Source of the DNA: Metopolophium dirhodum | Lineage: Eukaryota; Arthropoda; Insecta; Hemiptera; Aphididae | Direction: 5' to 3' | Assembly (NCBI RefSeq): GCF_019925205.1 | Contig: NC_083566.1 | Span: 29,636,001-29,700,000, forward strand | DNA length: 64,000 nucleotides | Part shown: positions 1 through 14,085 of the stretch, piece by piece | Layout of the letters: every line of letters begins with the position of its first letter | Numbering within the stretch: the stretch's first letter is position 1 | The notes under the pieces: generated by a model | Told to the model about the DNA's origin: nothing | What the model saw: the letters and a program-made list of their open reading frames with translations, nothing else | The model's database searches: none | Translations under genes and position numbers: made by a program

Positions 1-3000
1 ACAGTTCATAATACCTATATATTACATGTGTGTAAATTAATTTTATTTATAATTATATAGTTATAATATTATACTTATATGTATATATTATAACAGGTAC
101 ACCGAATGAAATTTAAAATGGAACCACATTTTTATTTGGGTGAAATAATATCATAATATTATTATTTTAAAACACATCACTATTTTGATGTTGATCTTAA
201 TATGCTGTAATAATTTAGACTTAGTCAATACCAGTAACCTTTTCTGATGACGCGTATTTATAGAAAATAAAAGTAAAAGATATCACTATATAAAATCAAT
301 TGTAAAGTACATTTAGTATGAATATCGTAATCAATTCAACTAAGTCAAACAAATTCAAATATAATGCTCAAAGAGTTTACTGCGTGCAATTATTTTAATT
401 TTTTTTTTAATTTTACTAGTCTTTAGCATAAGAGTTGTAAGACTAGGTACTCTAGATTCTAGCATTTATATCACTAAAAATAAGTATTAATACTGCAGAT
501 TAATTTGTTGTACCTATACTACCTATCAATGATAAAAAAGAAGCTCATTAGATTTAGTAGTATGAACACATACTATAATATTACCATACATATTCAAAAA
601 AATATATACATATATGTTGGCAATAATATGTTCATAAACTATTATCTTATCTACTATTTTTTTTAAAAATTTTAATCTATATGAGTAACTATGATTATAC
701 GCAGACCAATTACTACGCGTGTACAGTCGACAATTATTGTTTTTATACAATTTCACTAACTTATAATAATATAAAACTTTTTTTATGGGATCTTAGTATC
801 AAATGTTACATACATTATTTTACTAGAATTAGTATTAAAAAAGCCAAGCACATATCTCGATTGGAGCTACTCTATCAAAGTCGAGATTAAAGTATATTAT
901 TTGATGAGGTGTTTCGATATACATATAGGTATAATACATTCGTGCACTGTTATCTAATGATTAAAATGGACATGGTACGTTCTGGTTGTTTTGTTTTTAA
1001 CTTCACTGAGTTCAGATCGGTCTATCCAATTTCACCGTTGTCTATTGTCACTGCAATAATGTTATAATAACGCTGCAAGTCGGCAAATCCATTATAATAT
1101 ACTTATATTGACGATCTATTTTACTATTATATTGTTAAGTAGATCGTGAATGTTATAGTTAATAACGCGAAGCCATAATTTTCAATAATAATAGTGTATA
1201 ATAGTATGTACTATGTGTCACGCACTCGCCCGACCATTTTACCGAGACCTACTCGGATTTTCCAAACCTGGACGACTAATAGTCGACTATATTAGCTCAC
1301 CTATACGTTTATACATTTTAATACAATACGTTATAAATAAGCATCGTAGATGCTTAAATCATTTTTACTATTCCTACGAGAAATCCGTCAACAACATAAT
1401 ATTGTAAGTAATCAATGTGCACCCTACCTTATGTGCGTAAAACTCGGGAAACGTGTGTCGCATTTTGGTCAGGCTGTATGTGATGCGGATGCTCGTTGGA
1501 GACTAGTTTCGCCGAAATGTAGTTGAATTGCACGGCATTATAACTACTTGCCTATATTATGACAATATTACGATCTCGCGGACGGTACCGCGAAGACGGT
1601 TATAATATTGTTATCGATGACATTTGATGGTGATGGAATTTCGTCTCACTGCAAGACACGATATAAAATATTTGCGGACGGTGATGAGAAAACGGTTCGA
1701 TTGAATTTAATCATCTGAAAATCGCGGAAGTCGGACGTGGAGAAAACGGATCGTTGTCACAAGACCGACGGAAAACATCGTGGTGATCGGCGTTCCTCGA
1801 GTATAATTATATACGCAGACAAAGATATGGACCGAGACCACGGCGGTCGAGGTTACTGCGGTTGTCGGCGTATACGAATGGCCGCGGGTTTATAGAAGCT
1901 CACTGTCGAAAATCCCCACGGAATTCTCGTTCGGAAAGTTGTCGGCGATAAACAGTTATCGACGGAATCCAGTGAGGTTCTAAACAAACGTGGTCCAACA
2001 AGCACATACTCATAATGGTATAATTACCTACTCGTCGAGACACTTTCCGTTCGTCAGTAAATTGACGTATGAAACGATGACCGGACCGTCCATTTTCACA
2101 GATTATTTTTCGCGTTCATAGGTATTGTATATCTATTGTGTTAAAGTGATGTGTAATGTGACAAAATACTATAGCCATGGATTCCAAAACTCCGGCCTAC
2201 AACTAACCGATTACAAAGTCGTACGCGAGTGCATATTATAATTTAGTGTTTAACTGTATTAGAGTCTTAATCATCTATGGGAGTGTCGAGGTAGGATGCA
2301 CTAAATCATCTTCATTATTCTCGGGTTCCTTGTAGGAATATAAAGTTTCATACTTTCATCCGCCCCGACGGGACTCATTTAGAAATTAGGATTTATTGTA
2401 CTTAGATATTGTTATAAAATTGGGGGATTTGGAAATTCCTAGGAATATCTTGGTAAAATAATTACGTATCGATTTGTTCAACACATTTCGCAGTTATAGT
2501 TAACATAATATAATTGTGTAAAATATATCGATTATAGTTATTAATTATCATGCATTATCCTTTGTTTGTTTATGAGCAGGTGACTGTAAGACGCAAATGT
2601 ATACAGTTGGTTCACAAAGTCGGAAGTATCCGATATAAACGTTATTAGATTTCTAAAGGAGCATCACCCTAATCATAGGAAAATCAATACGTTTAAATGT
2701 AAATTAGTCAATATTTATGTTTGAGAAATTTCCGATTTAATGACCAAAATTCTATAAAAACAAATGACGAGCGAATGTTTTTTAATCTCATTTTATTGAA
2801 TGTTTGAAAAAAAACTAATTAAAATAAAAATAAAAATAAAAGTTAGGGATTTATGTCGGAAAAAAAAACTAATAGGTTCTAGTCGTATTGGTCTGAAATT
2901 TAAATACATTTTGTTGTAATTGGAATGTTTTGCTGATATTGCTAATAATCCAAAGAAATTAGTTCATTTTTTAAAACTGCAGTTTTCGTCCGCCATAATA

Positions 3001-3748
3001 ACAAAAAAATTAATTTTTTTCTATTTCAGTTATAAAATAATATATCTGATATCGTAATTGAAATGTGATAATACAAAGCGTACTGTTTTCAAAATAGTCA
3101 GTAGGTATTGAGTTATACATAATATTATTTTAATAAAAATAGTAGGGAATTATATGGCTTGGTTAGATGTTTACTATTTGTTTTTACCTCGATGGTTCAA
3201 TATTAATGCAAAACGCACAATTTCCATCAACAAAATCATGTTACAATAAACTATTTCCAAATTGTATACAACGTATCTTAAATACGAATAATATCAAATA
3301 AAATACCTTATTATTTTTTGTTACATTTTCATATTGAAAGTGAAAGCAAAATAATAAATTAAACACGTATTATATAATATAAGTGCTACAAAATTAAAAT
3401 AAAATGATGCCCAAATTAACTATAGTGTAGCTGTGGACCAAGATATTTCGGGATAGGTACCACTGCCAATTATTCACTTCACTCATTAAAACTGGAATAC
3501 CTGTCTTATAAATATTATTAACTATACTCATTCAAAATCTGATTATTAATATTATTTTATTGTATTTAATCCTCAGAAAAACATTGAGCTTGGAAAATGA
3601 AATTATAAGTTTATAAATGTATGGTGTGATTAAGAAAAATACAAATAATTTAATTCAATAACAATGTTTTGTAATAACTTCAACTTTAAACTAAATAAGT
3701 TAGGTTCCTCAAAATATTCGTTTAAAATATTATTAATATGATTCGGTA
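1..3748. other. Gene-poor AT-rich stretch with a CpG-richer patch
   Basis: No gene recognised. Most is AT-rich, but about 1416-2120 is clearly richer in C, G and CpG, like an insect 5' UTR or promoter region. An open frame at 1213-1403 starting MCHALARPFYRDLLG ends next to a GTAAGT donor-like site (1404). It could be a first exon, but no partner exon was found. Confidence 0.4.
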
Positions 3749-4561
3749 CTAGCCGACCTGTGATTGGTTATTTATTTTGTCTTCGGACGATGAAATGTGT
3801 AATTTTTTATTCAAATTGTATCGTTTAATGTGATCGGCAAGTAAATATAAAAAAAACGGTTAATGAAAACGTATTGAAATGTTTCTAGCGGTATAAACGA
3901 TGCATATATTTTTACTAAAACTAATACAGATACAAAAGAAATACATAATTAATCTGTTGTCGATGAAGAATTTTATAAAACTTCTGAGTATATAACGTTT
4001 TTTGTTCCATCTCCTGTTGAAATCAAAATCATTAGATGATTCGGGTCCCCAGTTCAAGAAAATCCCACGTATAAATTATTGTCCATGTGAAAAGCACTCT
4101 GAACGAAGATCTACGCCAACGTACCTAAATGTTTGACCTTGAGCTTTGTTAATCGTAATCGCAAAGGGGATAATATAATATAAAATCATAACCCGACAAA
4201 GGGCAACTCTTTCACCAATCACCTTGGTAGGCAGTGTTCAATAATTTGATTTGATGCAAGCTTGTATCTGATCAGCCCAAATAACCAATGACAACCGATG
4301 GTAAATAAACACTGATTTCTACTGTTAACTGTAACCAATGGGAACTATTAATAAATAAATATAAAATTTTCAATGTGAACCTCAACGTCCTTGTTTGAGC
4401 ACCTCTTTAAAATGTGAATTTTGGCAAATCCTTTCTTATTGTATGGTGAAAGTACTAGACGAACCACTATTCCAAATTTCAAGTTCGTATGTTGAGTAGT
4501 TTTTGGGATACAGCGATCAGTGAGTCAGTGGTATTTGGATTTTAGGTATATAATATATAGA
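3749..4561 (-). mobile_element. Helitron, internally deleted, with helicase remnant
   Basis: On the minus strand the 5' end reads TCTATATATTATATACC (right edge, 4561) and the 3' end is CTAG (left edge, 3749-3752). It lies between a minus-strand A and T, the Helitron insertion rule. Near the 5' end is the leader with a 'GCTGTATCCCAAAAACTACT' segment, shared with the copies near 22.5 kb and 25.5 kb. Near the 3' end lies the last part of a Pif1-type helicase reading frame. About 813 bases against several kb for an autonomous element, so most of RepHel is missing. Confidence 0.72.
3973..4171 (-). pseudogene. Helitron RepHel, C-terminal Pif1 helicase remnant
   Basis: Read on the minus strand, this begins PFAITINKAQGQTF, the Pif1-family helicase motif that helps couple ATP hydrolysis to DNA unwinding in rolling-circle transposition. 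It continues YVGVDLRSECFSHGQ, then has a small insertion that shifts the frame, a degenerate LYVGFS followed by a stop where the family has YVACSR, and then TGDPNHLMILISTGDGTKN to VIYSEVL and a stop at 3973-3975. The N-terminal Rep domain and most of the helicase are absent. The order and content match the end of Helitron helicases, so the family call is firm and the gene is dead. Confidence 0.85.
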
Positions 4562-6799
4562 TCCCCTCTCCCTCCTCTCCGACAAAAAAAATGAAAAATC
4601 GGGCGACGTGGTGACACTCAGGAAGGTATTTGGGGAAAAAAAATTGGAAAAATATTAAATAGTGTAGTCACAAAATTGGAACATAAAAAAGGCCTGTTCT
4701 TTTATATATATATAAGGATTAGATTAGCTTTGTTTTTAATTTTTCAAGAACTTTATTCTTATTTGTTAGCGCGATCGTAGAAAACCCCTTACAATTTTAT
4801 ATAGTATAGTAGTATATATTAGATAATATAGATATTATATTTAAAATTGTTATATTTCCATGTTTATGAAACAATTTTATTGACCTAGTATTGAATTCCT
4901 ACAACTATTAATGTACGTCAACTTGTATAGAATAATGGTCTTTATATTAGTACAAATTGTTCCATTATTGTTGTTCATGGAGTGAAGTGGAATTGAAAAG
5001 CTTTCAATAAAAAGTGGCCAAAATGTAGAATTACTTCTCAAACTATCTCCATAATAATTTACAATATACATAAATAGGTTGCATAATCAGGAGAAAAGAA
5101 TTAATTGTATTTTAAAATCAAAACTTTTTATTTAAGACAAATTTATTTTCGAAATTGAATGAAAGCTTTTATTATTATTTAATTTATTAATTGAAAGAAT
5201 ATGAAGTAAAACTTAATAGAAAATTATTTATTTGAACACGTTGTAATATGTGTAATGTACATTGTATGTGTATACATTTTATTATATTATATTGTAATAG
5301 TTATTTTAAAAACTAAAAAAATAAGCTTACATCAAATAAAATTAAACGTTTTAATATTTATTCATCGTGATTATAAACGTTGATAATTTAATATTTTACT
5401 TTAACTATAATATCATGTTATATATAAATAATCATAAGCTTATTCTAAAACCACACATATTTTAATAATAATTGAAGTATGACTAAATTGCGTTTCAAGT
5501 TTCAACACACTTCAGATCAATTGCTCCAGTACTTATGTTAACCGTGTTACGAATGTTGTAATTCACTGATTTATAATATCATTACATTTTTTACTTTTTA
5601 TTATAATAATATATTAATATGCATATAATACGTCTCATGTGGCATAATATTATTGCAACGTAACAGCTACTGTATTGTTACAGATTCCTAACATAATAAA
5701 TTATTTTATTGATTACTTTATACGAAATGTATAATAATTCTTCGGCCAGCTACATAATACGCACGGCGAGTACCCATCTAGTAAGATGCGTTTATCGCTA
5801 TTGGTCCGGGTATTGCTATTTGTCACAAGCTTAATCGGTAAAATAAAATAAATAACATAAACATTTTATTTCAACATAGTACGTTAAATTTTACTCGGTA
5901 TAACTAAGTGTCTTGTCTTATTTAACCCCGAAATTCTCTCGTATTCCCCCGTTTGGTAATTACCTGTCACTGATGGGTACTTTGTATCAGAGTTAAAAAA
6001 TGTTTCATAGATACACGTAATAATATATATACACCTAATTTAGTTTGCGTGCGAATGGGCACAGATTTGAAACCGGAAATTTACACACAGATCTGGATTA
6101 CATTTACTCAATTGTTATGAATAAACAAAAATCACCTAGATAATTCCTTGAATAAATGCCAATTATAGTCAGCCAGTAGAAACGATTTATCTACACACTT
6201 TTTTTGCAATTCTGCTGTTCACATCAATTGTGTTTAAAGAGTTCCTTGGGAGTTGGGACCCCATTATATCATCGCGATGACCTTTTTAATCCTTTCTTAT
6301 GCTTAATTTAAAGTTTAAAATTTCTTTATATAACGTTTAAGCGAGTTATTAACAATACAGCTAAACCCATTGAAGTATATACTTAATTTTCCAAGCACTA
6401 GATAGTTTTACTCTGATTGGTATTTCCTATAAAATAGGTCAACTAAACTAAAAAGAAGAGCATAATAGTGTTTAAAAATTGGTAATTAATTTCAGAACTC
6501 CCGAAGAGCATATAGTAATGTATTATATTCATTTTAAAAGCAATAAGTGTAATTAAATTTAATCAAAAAAGCATATTTTTGAGAAATAGTATTTTCTCAA
6601 AATGTTTGATATAGATATTATTGTATAAAATGTGTAAATCACTCAGCAGTATTTTATTTCAAAATTTACATATCAATGTATTATTATGTATTTTTTTCGT
6701 TTTATCGTACTGTTGGTGTATAAAATATGTACAAATTCAAAATTATCGATTTATTAATAAGTTTAATTAATTTAAATAATATCTTACAAAAAAAGTATA
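4562..6799. other. AT-rich stretch, no gene recognised
   Basis: Low-complexity AT-rich DNA. Open frames here are short and have no protein character. At the right edge TATACAGGGTGATT (6796-6809) looks like the terminal inverted repeat of a TA-inserting (Tc1/mariner-type) MITE, but I could not find its partner end. Confidence 0.4.
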
Positions 6800-6997
6800 C
6801 AGGGTGATTTTTTTTTATCGTGAACCAGTTAATATCTCGAAAGTATTAGGAATTTTAAAATAATTTTTTTTTTTAAACTTTCTAGGTTTTACTATTTTAC
6901 ACTGTGTTACAATTTTGATAGTTTTAACTTTCTCCCTTCTTTGATAAAACACTATCAACTTTCGATTTTCAAATGTGGCAATACCTATTTTTGATAA

Positions 6998-7215
6998 CGA
7001 AAATCTATAAACATACTGAAAAAAATAATTTTAACGTTTACAGAATTTAATTTGAGTAATCTGTTTGCGACTTATTAATGCCTAAATATTCGTTAAATTT
7101 ACTGCTACTGGGCAATTTAACAAACCTAACAGTAAAAACCAAAAGTCAAAAGGAAATCATATCCCAATTTAACAATACCCATAAGTCGTAACGATCATAA
7201 TCGATAATAACTAAT
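6998..7215 (+). repeat. Left arm of a degraded inverted repeat
   Basis: Its reverse complement matches 9795-10018. Shared words include ATCTATAAACATACTGAAAA, TAACGTTTACAGAATTTAAT and TTAAATTTACTGCTACT on the left against their complements on the right. Weaker similarity runs inward to about 7345 and 9500. This is consistent with the two ends of an old DNA element of roughly 3 kb with only AT-rich sequence between. Confidence 0.6.
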
Positions 7216-7970
7216 AACTAATAAGTACAAAGGTCACGCGAATTGGACCTTAAATCTTATCACCACTCCCAGACGAACACATCTGTGATGTTAACCGAAA
7301 TGTTTCATAACATGTGGTTATTTGTTGATAACCTGATAATTGATAACGCTTGTCACTTCATACTTCATAATTTTTATATGACAGTTAAAACTTAAAAAGC
7401 TTATAAATTATAATCTAAGACCGTGCTTAAAAGTTAAATTATATTAAAATACATAATATATAATTAATTCATTATTTCAATTAAGTTGTTTTTATAAGTC
7501 ATGGTAGTTAGTGCGTTTAAATTTTTGTTAGCTAGTTCTTATCGTTTGGAAATGTTTGCATTCGTTTTAAACTGACATCAGAAGATGTAATTTCGATAAT
7601 TTGGTATATTTAACTATTTACACTAAGACTTAAAAGGTACTCTATATCTCATAGAAAAATTATATTTTTATTCATTACCATCATTTAAAATTGGAGAATG
7701 TTATGTATAGTTTAATTATTTATCAATTTGTTAATGCCTTCAATGTCATATTTAATTATGATAGTATAACAATTTACTAAGGCATGATACATATCGAAGA
7801 CTTCATAATACACCTATTATTGTATTTTTGTTTTTCTCTGATTGAAAAATTTTTTTATTTCTCTAAAAGTCATTCTTAAGATTTCAAACGTGACATTATT
7901 TTTTTTATTAAACTATATTCTCCATATTATTCATATTGTGTCATTGTGATGTCTGATGATATATTTTTAC

Positions 7971-8475
7971 TTTAATGGTTTAATAAGGTTATTCATACAA
8001 AAGCAACTATTTTGAGAGCTTATGAATGCCTTATAATTATTTTCTACTAATTTGTTTAAACATTGGTCGCATTTAATAGTGTAATAAATATAGAAACCAA
8101 TACAATGTAGAGGATGATTGAACTCATTTAAACCTTTGGCATGGACCAAAATTCTGCAAGTCTAAAATGGCAGTCATAATCATATTGTATTGAGAGTGTA
8201 TAACTTGTTGCAAATAAAAGAATTGCGAGTGTTTTGAACAATTAGTTGGTACTTATATTAATATAACTTTTTAAAGACTTGTAGACTGTAGTTTATTTTA
8301 CAAGGTTATTTGCACAAAACCAACTATTTTTACCCAATTTGAGCATATGAATACTTTAAAATACCTATTTTTTAAGAATTGGTTTAAAATTAGTTTCATT
8401 TAATAATGTAATAAATATAGCAAAATAGTAAATATTATACATATAATTTATTATTCGATTGAACCTATTGTACGA
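7971..8475 (+). repeat. Diverged tandem duplication
   Basis: Two direct copies, about 7971-8125 and 8296-8475, share the order AAGGTTATT, CAACTATTTT, GAGC.TATGAAT, TTTGTTTAAA-like, CATTTAATA.TGTAATAAAT and TGATTGAAC. Offset is about 325 bases. No coding function is apparent. Confidence 0.5.
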
Positions 8476-9794
8476 AAATGTTTACTAAGTTTAAATTAGG
8501 TATGAAGTATGTTTTTATTAGGCATTTAAAACTGCTAACTTTCATAAACTCTACATTTCTTTAGATACCTACCTATATTGGATATTAATGAATAATGAAT
8601 TTGCTTTTAAATTTAGTTTACTCTGCATAATATCTTGATTCCTCGGTAATTTTAATATACTAATATTTATTAAATGGTTCAACAATTATTTGTCTTTATA
8701 TTAGTGAATGTTGATCCTTGCTTATCAAAATTGTACACATTTCAAATCTATACATTAATTAATATTAAATTAAGAATTTAAAATTTGCTCTAAATCCAGA
8801 CGGAAAATGCTTCTAAAAAATATCCAATCCCGGTCTAAAACCTAACCTTATTCACCACTCAGAATATATTACAATGATTTTTTACTGATGCAATTGATAT
8901 ATTTAAAATACTTGATAATTATGTTTGATATTATGATTGGGACTTTGATGTTGTTATAATTAATTTAAAAACTCATATTATAAAATTTATAATAATATAA
9001 AACTTTATTTTGCATATTATAAGGTTTCTACTTATTAGAGCAAAAAAATGTCATAAAAATCTAGTTTAAATTGCTTACACAAATGTGATGTATTTTACCA
9101 ATGTTGTGTAAATATTGTGTGACTAGGAGAAATAGGTACAATTTTTTAAAAAAGAAAAGTTTGATAATACATTAATAATTATTAAATACATTTTTAAATA
9201 AATTCTATATTTAGGTATCTGTATATTAAGTTAATAAAGTTGTCGGAAAAGTATGAAATACAATTCCCATATTATACATAAAAATATTGCTGATTTGATA
9301 AAAGTATATTTTTAATTAAATTCAAGTTTGTTAACCAAAGTACAACATTAAAACACTATCAAAAAATATAATATGCATTGGAATAATTGGTTTAAACTTT
9401 AAATTTATATTTTAAATAATACACATAATTTAGTATTTACTTAAAACGTACTCTGTGGTTAAACGTTCAAAGAATAATAATTAATTAATAATTAATATTC
9501 GATATTTGATAATGGAAACTAACATTAACAATCAACCAATAACCACATGTTTTCAGAAACAGTTTACTGGCATTTATTATCGTTTATCTACTTAGGTACG
9601 TGATGGTGATAAGACCATATACCAGGAATCTGCAACCAGTGCTATATTATGTAACCATGATAGTAAATTGTAAAATTATTTTTATACTTTATATCTGATA
9701 CAGCCGCGCTGCTGCTGGCTAGTCGTTCACTGACACTCGGTGTTCTGGTGGGAGTGATGATAGGATACTTTTTTTTTCTAATAGTATTGTTTAT

Positions 9795-10018
9795 CTATGA
9801 TATATCTTGTTATTATCGATTATGACCGTTATGGGTATTGTTAAATTGAGATAAAATTTCGCTTTGACTTCTGGTTTTTACTGTTGGGTTTGTTAAATTG
9901 CCGAGTAGCAGTAAATTGAACGAATATTTAAGCATTTATAAGTAGCGCAAACGGATTACTCAAATTAAATTCTGTAAACGTTAAAATTATTTTTTTTCAG
10001 TATGCTTATAGATTTTTG
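9795..10018 (-). repeat. Right arm of a degraded inverted repeat
   Basis: Reverse-complement partner of 6998-7215, with visible substitutions and small indels. Between the arms there is no open frame resembling a transposase. Confidence 0.6.
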
Positions 10019-10135
10019 TGATAGTACAAACTTCTATTTGTTTCAAATAATAACCCCCCTTTTTTATTGTAAATTATTTGGATAATTTTTTTGAAAATGT
10101 ATTGTCGTGCCTAATTCAAAATTTGAACGAGTAGG
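10015..10135 (-). repeat. Dispersed repeat, copy 1 (inverted)
   Basis: Reverse complement of the 13.8-kb copy. Common features are a G-run followed by GTT, then ATTTGAAA and AGAAGTTTGT, with ATAATTTACAA and an AATTTTGAATT stretch before. Probably the end of a MITE related to the CAGGGTG group. Confidence 0.5.
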
Positions 10136-10394
10136 TTCTCTGCTGTTATTGAAATGTTAATTCTAAAGATAATATTCCTTAAGAATGATTTTACAAAAAA
10201 AAAAAATTGGAATATGTAATATTGTCTACTAGCCACTAGGTCTAGTATTTATTATACTTGCTCCATTTTTACAAATTATTAATATTAATTACGAAAATAT
10301 TTAAACCCTTTGACCTCCATATCTTATATTATATCATCATGGACTTATATTATCACAATGTTAAATAACTCAAAAACGACTTGCATATAGATTC

Positions 10395-10640
10395 TGTTCC
10401 GTCAACATTTTTCAGAAATATTATTTACTTAATAGTTTACAGTAAAAAAGCAGGGTTCTTATTTGAAAAACAGAAGACATTATCTCCACTGAATACTCCT
10501 TAAGTAGTACAAAAAATCTCAACAGTTCAAAAATATGGTATTTACTCTATAAGTATAATTAAAAATTCCGAAAATCAGATGTCGAATAAATTCATTATTG
10601 TAAAAAAAAGGGGGAACAAGATTATTAGTGAACCAATTTT
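10395..10640 (+). repeat. Dispersed repeat, copy 2
   Basis: Direct relative of 13810-14085: AGTTTACAGTAAAAAAGCAG, TTATTTGAAAAACAGAAG, ACTCCTTAAGTA, AAAATATGGT and an A/G-rich stretch occur in the same order with similar spacing. Confidence 0.5.
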
Positions 10641-13600
10641 TATATAATATTATAATAAAGCATAACTAATGATTAAGTAATGTAATACCCGTACAGGTAT
10701 ACTTAAGAGGTTGTTTAAACTATATGATATCAAACATCAAAAAAGTATTAGGAAGTAACATTATTAATATTTTTTTATAAAAATTACAAGAATTGTAAGT
10801 ACAACTATAAACGAATACCGAACCTATATAATGTTACACAATACAACTATAAATCTTTGCATTTTCTATCTAGAATCTACACGATGTAAATTATAGTACT
10901 TTTACGAGCTCCAAAGAAATATTTAAATAAATATAAGGACAAGAGAACAATGAAGGGATGAGACTGAAAAAAAGAGACTGAAAAATGTTTGCAATAAAAG
11001 TCGTTTTAAATCAAATAATTCATCATTAAAATGGGTGTCATGGTCTATAAAGGAATTCCTTAAATTAAAATTTCCCTACATCTATTGATTAAAATAAAAT
11101 ATAAATAAATATATTTTATCATTTCATTTTTAAATATTAATCAATTCATATTAGTATAATATTTTTTATAATATATGAAATTACCTATACTGAACGATAA
11201 TGAGATAAATATGATTTACTTATATTTATTCAAATAGCTTTGTAGCGTAACTTTATAGTAGGCATACCACATAAGTTCCATTTGAATGTTATGTGCTTAA
11301 TTATAAGTCCTCATTTATACAATCGTATTTAAATATTAATTTTATATTTTTTTTATAAACCAAGCAAAATGTACATACATATACATTTTTTTTTTATCGT
11401 TTTGAAGTGTTTCGCAACAGTCAATTGCATTAATAATAATAATACAAAATAGTTAATATGTTTTCATGCATGATAATATTATATTATAATACATGAACTG
11501 TTATTAAATAATTCAATTTAATCACATCACTCTTTTATAGAACTTTTTAATTTAATTAATTTCACTGAAATTGTAATTCAATATTTTTACTAGACTAAAC
11601 TTAATTACTTAATTTGCTATCTGTACCGTACTTTTTGAAGTGTGTTTCATAATGTTCGCAATGAAAGAACTTACTATTAAAATTAATTTGAGATTATGAA
11701 ATTGCATGTAGCCGTTAATACTGGTTACTTATTTTCCTACCGCTACCAGTTAACCGGTTAATAAAAATAGTACTTATTACATAGTTTTTTTTGTTCATTT
11801 GGTCATATTATAGGCATGTCAGTTGTATGCATACAACATTATAAATGAAAATATAATTTATATGTCCAACCAAATGCCGTAATAAGTATAATAATATAAG
11901 TTTAAAATGTTTTTATATCCATCAAACAACACCGGTTTATAGTATGCTGAATGCCTGAATACATAGGGTTCTATGAAAAACTCGAGGAAAAACTATAATA
12001 AAAATAATCGTTGACGTATAACATTACTTGAATTCTGAGCGAGTGCCGTGATGTATTATGTACCGTCAATTTACACGTGGACGGTTTAAGTAAATATTCT
12101 TGTAAGGAAACTCTTTCTGGAGTATTTTCCCAGTAAATTCCGTAAATATAATATGATAAATAATTTGTGTATAAAATACCGAGAATAATAGGTAAATCAT
12201 ATTTTGTTTATTAAATATAATATAATATCCGTATATGATAACTGTCAAATGCTGCCGGGTGCTTTCGCGAAATTTCATGAAGGCACTTTTAGAATTTTAC
12301 ACTGCAGTCACAAGTCCATATTATATACAGTATGCACGCAATATGGGCATTGTGTTGTCTGTTAGGTACAAAAATGTCCCCATGGGTGCCCGCTTTAGGT
12401 ACTGGGGGGGGGGGCATGCCTTCTCCACTATTTTAATTAATATTAATTGTTTTATCACAAAAAAATAGTATAGTATGAGATGCATAATCAGAGATTTTTG
12501 ACTTTGCTCCCAACCCTCGGCTTTAATTCCGCGGACGCCTTCATCAAATATATCTTTTCCCTTGAGCGTAAAATCGTGTTCATTTGTCGTTCAGTGATTA
12601 TTGATTAATTAAACAACATGTTGATTTACTGTTTTTTTTCAAATTAATATATTCTGTTTCTCAGGAAATGATTCAAGTTTTTCATCAAATGTTCTTCCTT
12701 ATATTGATCCTAAATAAATATTTTCATCCGGTGAGTTGTGTCCAAAATGGCAAGAATTTATTAGTTAGTTTAAGTCCTTCTAAACTCTAGAGTGTCCGCT
12801 GTCAGTGGTTCAAACCTTTTAAAGAAATTATGGACCGAAGGTAGTTTGGAACCTAGAGACCCCGCTGAGAGGGGCCTTTAATATTTTTACTCGTCAGTCT
12901 CGATTTAACTTTCCTTAGAGATAAGTTGTTTTACTGTTTAAGTTATTAGTTGTGTTAACTATTAATTGTTACAACGTTGATTTAACTTATTCACTAAAAC
13001 AATAGTATTCATAACATTTTATGTAAATCTGTACATTACTTCTTCGCTATTATGTCTGCGTACGTCATAATTATCAATCAACCTCTTCCAAACAGTCAAA
13101 ATGCAAATAAAAAAAATAAGTAAATAATAATAATCATTTGCATAATGAATTAAATTATTCATAAAACCTTTTAAAATGTGAATTGAATTACATTCCTATT
13201 AATTTATCTGTTATTGTTACCTATTGAAATTAATTTTAACACTAAAATTAGTAAAATTACGTTTCAAATAATATTACATTCGAGGCTTAAGCTGAATAAT
13301 AGATTTATGGTGAAAGGTATTTATTGTATTAGTTATAGTTCCCCTGTTTCAAAATATTGTGAAATATTTTTACGAAAAATGTTAAATGGCTGTCGTTCTT
13401 TATTATAAAAGTATACCACGTGTGTCCACGCTGGTAGTTACTGGTTGTGGTCGCCATTACGATAATCAATAACAAATTAATATTTTATCGATAATGCCAT
13501 AACGGTTCTGTAACAATTATAGACCATACCGTTTAAGTTATGATGTCGGAAGTGACGAAATTGCCTAAACATCGCGCCGGCTAATTATTATTAATATCGT

Positions 13601-13809
13601 AAATAACAACTGAATTAAACTAATTTCTAAAGAAATACCTTCACCATAGCTCGGTTTGGCGTATGCGTTTTATATTCTGTCGGTGAAAGTTCAGATTCAA
13701 ATTTTTCGTAAATACCTACTAGATCCAATATAATATGTGTTTCATATTTTTTTAAACCTATTTTTAAGAATTATTTTCTTTAGTATAAACATTTTGATAA
13801 GTGAGAAAG
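10641..13809. other. AT-rich stretch, no gene recognised
   Basis: No supported gene. A run of 11 G lies at 12404-12414. Short open frames near 12066-12468 and 13214-13408 have no domain or splice support. Confidence 0.35.
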
Positions 13810-14085
13810 TTGTTTGAATTTTGAATTTTAGGTAAGTACATCAACATTTTTAAAAAAACTATCCACTAAATAATTTACAAAAACAGGGGGTTCTCATTTG
13901 AAAAACAGAAGTTTGTATCGCAACAGCTAGGACACTCCCTAAGTACGAAAAATCTTAATATAATTTGAAAATATGGTTTTTATAATATATATTTAAGAAT
14001 GTTAATAATCTGAATTTGAATAAATTAATTAATAAAGGAAAAGTTGGAGGTGAGCATGATTTGTGGAACACTTTGTATATAATTT
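13810..14085 (+). repeat. Dispersed repeat, copy 3
   Basis: Related to the copies at 10.4 kb (same strand) and 10.0 kb (opposite strand). It ends near ACACTTTGTATA, resembling the terminus of TA-inserting MITEs whose ends read TACAGGGTG or TACAAAGTG. Confidence 0.5.

Noticed and set aside
3860..4057. 65-codon minus-strand frame as a separate gene
   Set aside because: It is an out-of-frame reading through the decayed Helitron helicase.
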